Assembly (NCBI GenBank): GCA_022600315.1
Contig: JAHZKQ010000210.1
Location: forward strand, 1-7,050
Direction of reading: 5' to 3'
DNA: 7,050 bases
From: Gammaproteobacteria bacterium
Lineage (GTDB): Bacteria; Pseudomonadota; Gammaproteobacteria; Coxiellales; Coxiellaceae
Position 1 is the stretch's first letter, and the number at the start of each line of letters is the position of its first letter. This document shows, piece by piece, positions 5,822 through 7,050 of this stretch. The notes beneath the pieces are model-generated. The model searched no databases. It saw nothing but the letters and a program-made list of their open reading frames with translations, and was not told where the DNA came from. The position numbers were made by a program, and so were the translations under genes.

Positions 5822-6733
5822 ATGGATCAGCAAGAAAATCATAACTATGCAGCAATGTTCCAAGTCTGGCTGGGTGCGTTTTTAATTAGCTTTGCACCGG
5901 TACTAGTGCGCTTAAGTAATATGCCTTCCACCGCAGTTGGTTTTTATCGCGTTGGTTTTGGTGGCTTAACTTTACTAGTCATTGCATTAATCCGTCGGCA
6001 GCGTTTATGGTTTGGCTGGTTAGCTGCAGGCTTTGCCTTACTCGGCGGGTTATTTTTTGCCGGTGATTTATTTTCTTATCAAATTGCGATTCGTGATATT
6101 GGCCCAGGCCTTGCTACGATTATCGGCAACTGTCAAGTCTTCGTATTGGCGATTGCCGGCGTAGTATTTTTAAAAGAAGGCATCGATTGGCGGCAATTAT
6201 TAGCGCTGCCATTAGTGGCAGTCGGTTTATTTATGTTAATTGGTTTAAAGTGGGGAACCGTCAGTAACGTTTACCATATTGGCGTTTATTGCGCGATTGC
6301 CACCGCCTTGTGTTACGGCCTTTATGTTTTGGTGGTGCGCCAAGCGCAAACCTTAAAAAAAGATTTAAATCCTTCAAGCTATATTATTTTGATTTGTGCC
6401 GCAGCATGTTTAATTCTTGGTACTGCGGGTTATTTACAGCATGATTCTTTTATCATTCCTGATGCCAAAAATTGGTTTTATATGCTGTGTTATGGCATCG
6501 CCTGTCAAGCTGCTGCTTGGTACTTTATCGCCAAAGGTGTCACTAAGATACCGGTCTCAGTTACCGGATTTATTTTATTGACCCAACCAACTTTATCGTT
6601 TTTATGGGATGTGATTTTCTTTCATCGTCCCACACCTTTTATCGAGTGGATTGGTGCAACAATAACTTTATTCGCTATCTTTTTAGCCTTGCAGGCTAAG
6701 CCTAAGTCAAAGACTCAAGCTGTTATGGATTAA
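5822..6733 (+). CDS. EamA/DMT-superfamily permease
   Basis: This is an inner-membrane transporter of the drug/metabolite transporter superfamily, made of two EamA repeats with about ten hydrophobic helices. From the 5822 start these lie near 13-32, 40-57, 64-81, 95-117, 123-141, 151-172, 186-204, 216-237, 245-267 and 273-291. Family-like features include the FAPVLVRLS segment in helix 1, FYRVGFGGL at the start of helix 2, and the matching C-terminal half with a PTLSFLWDVIFF helix. The total of 303 residues is typical. Members export amino acids or other metabolites, and the substrate here cannot be told. Two upstream in-frame ATGs (5795, 5798) would add nine residues. I prefer 5822 because GGGG (5811-5814) lies seven bases before it and the likely promoter leaves almost no leader for 5795. 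It diverges from comEC and converges on the partial gene at the right edge. Confidence 0.9.
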   Translation: MDQQENHNYAAMFQVWLGAFLISFAPVLVRLSNMPSTAVGFYRVGFGGLTLLVIALIRRQRLWFGWLAAGFALLGGLFFAGDLFSYQIAIRDIGPGLATIIGNCQVFVLAIAGVVFLKEGIDWRQLLALPLVAVGLFMLIGLKWGTVSNVYHIGVYCAIATALCYGLYVLVVRQAQTLKKDLNPSSYIILICAAACLILGTAGYLQHDSFIIPDAKNWFYMLCYGIACQAAAWYFIAKGVTKIPVSVTGFILLTQPTLSFLWDVIFFHRPTPFIEWIGATITLFAIFLALQAKPKSKTQAVMD

Positions 6734-6738
6734 CTCAA

Positions 6739-6765
6739 TGAGCTGATCTAGCTCAAAAGGTTTTT
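6739..6765 (+). terminator. Weak terminator candidate between convergent genes
   Basis: TGAGCT and AGCTCA form a perfect 6-bp stem with a 5-base loop (6739-6755), a few bases past the transporter stop. A run of five T follows at 6761-6765 after a short AAAAGG spacer. The 38-bp gap between the two converging stops is the expected place for a terminator. The stem is short and the T-run is not adjacent, so the call is tentative. A second small inverted repeat (TCAAAA-GGT-TTTTGA, 6753-6767) overlaps it. Confidence 0.35.
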
Positions 6766-6771
6766 GAAAGC

Positions 6772-7050
6772 TTAGCCACATTTACGGCCCAGAGCTACCG
6801 TACTAGGAGAGCTAGGAGCAGCGTCTTGCTTTACTTCGGCTGGTGCAGGTGGCTTAAATATTCCAAGTTGATTATTGGATCCACCTTGCAAAGTATTCTC
6901 AGCACCTTTAGCTTTTCGCCTTGCACAAACAACCTCACCGTCTGATTGAACAGCACTAAAGCTCGATGCTTCCTGCTTGAAAAAATCTTCTAAAGCTTTT
7001 ACCTCCTCTTGATGAAAAACTTTTGCTGCAAAAGAAGCGGTTGGCGAAGT
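6772..7050 (-). CDS. Partial gene, C-terminal 92 residues of an unidentified protein
   Basis: The minus strand is open from the window edge to a TAA at 6772-6774, giving 92 residues. No in-frame ATG or GTG is seen, so the start lies beyond 7050. I do not recognise the family. The first part (VFHQEEVKALEDFFKQEASS) looks like a charged amphipathic helix. The rest is polar and probably disordered: GAENTLQGGSNNQLG, then a Pro/Ala/Ser-rich tail (FKPPAPAEVKQ, PSSPSTVALG), ending in GRKCG. There is no membrane segment. A low-complexity tail like this occurs in secreted or scaffold-like proteins, but that is not enough to assign a role. Long openness and fit with the convergent layout support a real gene; identity is unknown. 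Confidence 0.6.
   Translation of the reverse strand, partial: TSPTASFAAKVFHQEEVKALEDFFKQEASSFSAVQSDGEVVCARRKAKGAENTLQGGSNNQLGIFKPPAPAEVKQDAAPSSPSTVALGRKCG

Noticed and set aside
7000..7010. AGAGGAGG on the minus strand, like a Shine-Dalgarno
   Set aside because: No start codon follows at a usable distance, and the bases encode Gln-Glu-Glu-Val within the open partial gene.

Overview
This window looks like a chromosomal segment of a moderately AT-rich Gram-negative bacterium, most likely a gammaproteobacterium. The reasons are a lipid A pathway kinase (lpxK), a lipid A flippase (msbA) and a ComEC/Rec2 DNA-uptake channel in one tight block. The protein style is reminiscent of Legionellales, but that finer placement is only an impression. 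Most of the window is ordinary, well-preserved housekeeping sequence.

Layout, left to right. Bases 1-35 hold a short palindromic motif that may belong to a dispersed repeat. A small dimeric-type ABM/YgiN-like monooxygenase follows on the minus strand (36-323). Bases 324-748 hold no large gene. They contain a G-free C-rich leader with AACC repeats, a candidate 53-residue orphan ORF on the plus strand with a good Shine-Dalgarno (508-669), and a hairpin-plus-T-tract that best fits a terminator for the minus-strand operon (668-717). The operon itself reads right to left: comEC (5752-3509), msbA (3499-1742) and lpxK (1741-749), with junctions of 9 bp and 0 bp. A divergent EamA/DMT-family transporter starts just beyond comEC and runs to 6733. 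It converges on the 3' end of an unidentified minus-strand gene that continues past the right edge (7050-6772).

How the genes work together. LpxK phosphorylates the lipid A disaccharide at the inner membrane, and MsbA flips the resulting core-lipid A to the periplasmic leaflet, so these two are consecutive steps of LPS biogenesis. ComEC moves single-stranded DNA across the same membrane and is co-transcribed by position rather than by pathway. The EamA transporter and the monooxygenase have no evident link to them.

The oddest signals are at the small scale. The 3' end of lpxK carries a 24-bp direct repeat (one mismatch) that duplicates the peptide AVSEEAI as the new C-terminus. Next to it lies the orphan ORF with its unusual leader. 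I see no CRISPR array, tRNA, rRNA, transposase gene or clear new multi-gene system in this window.
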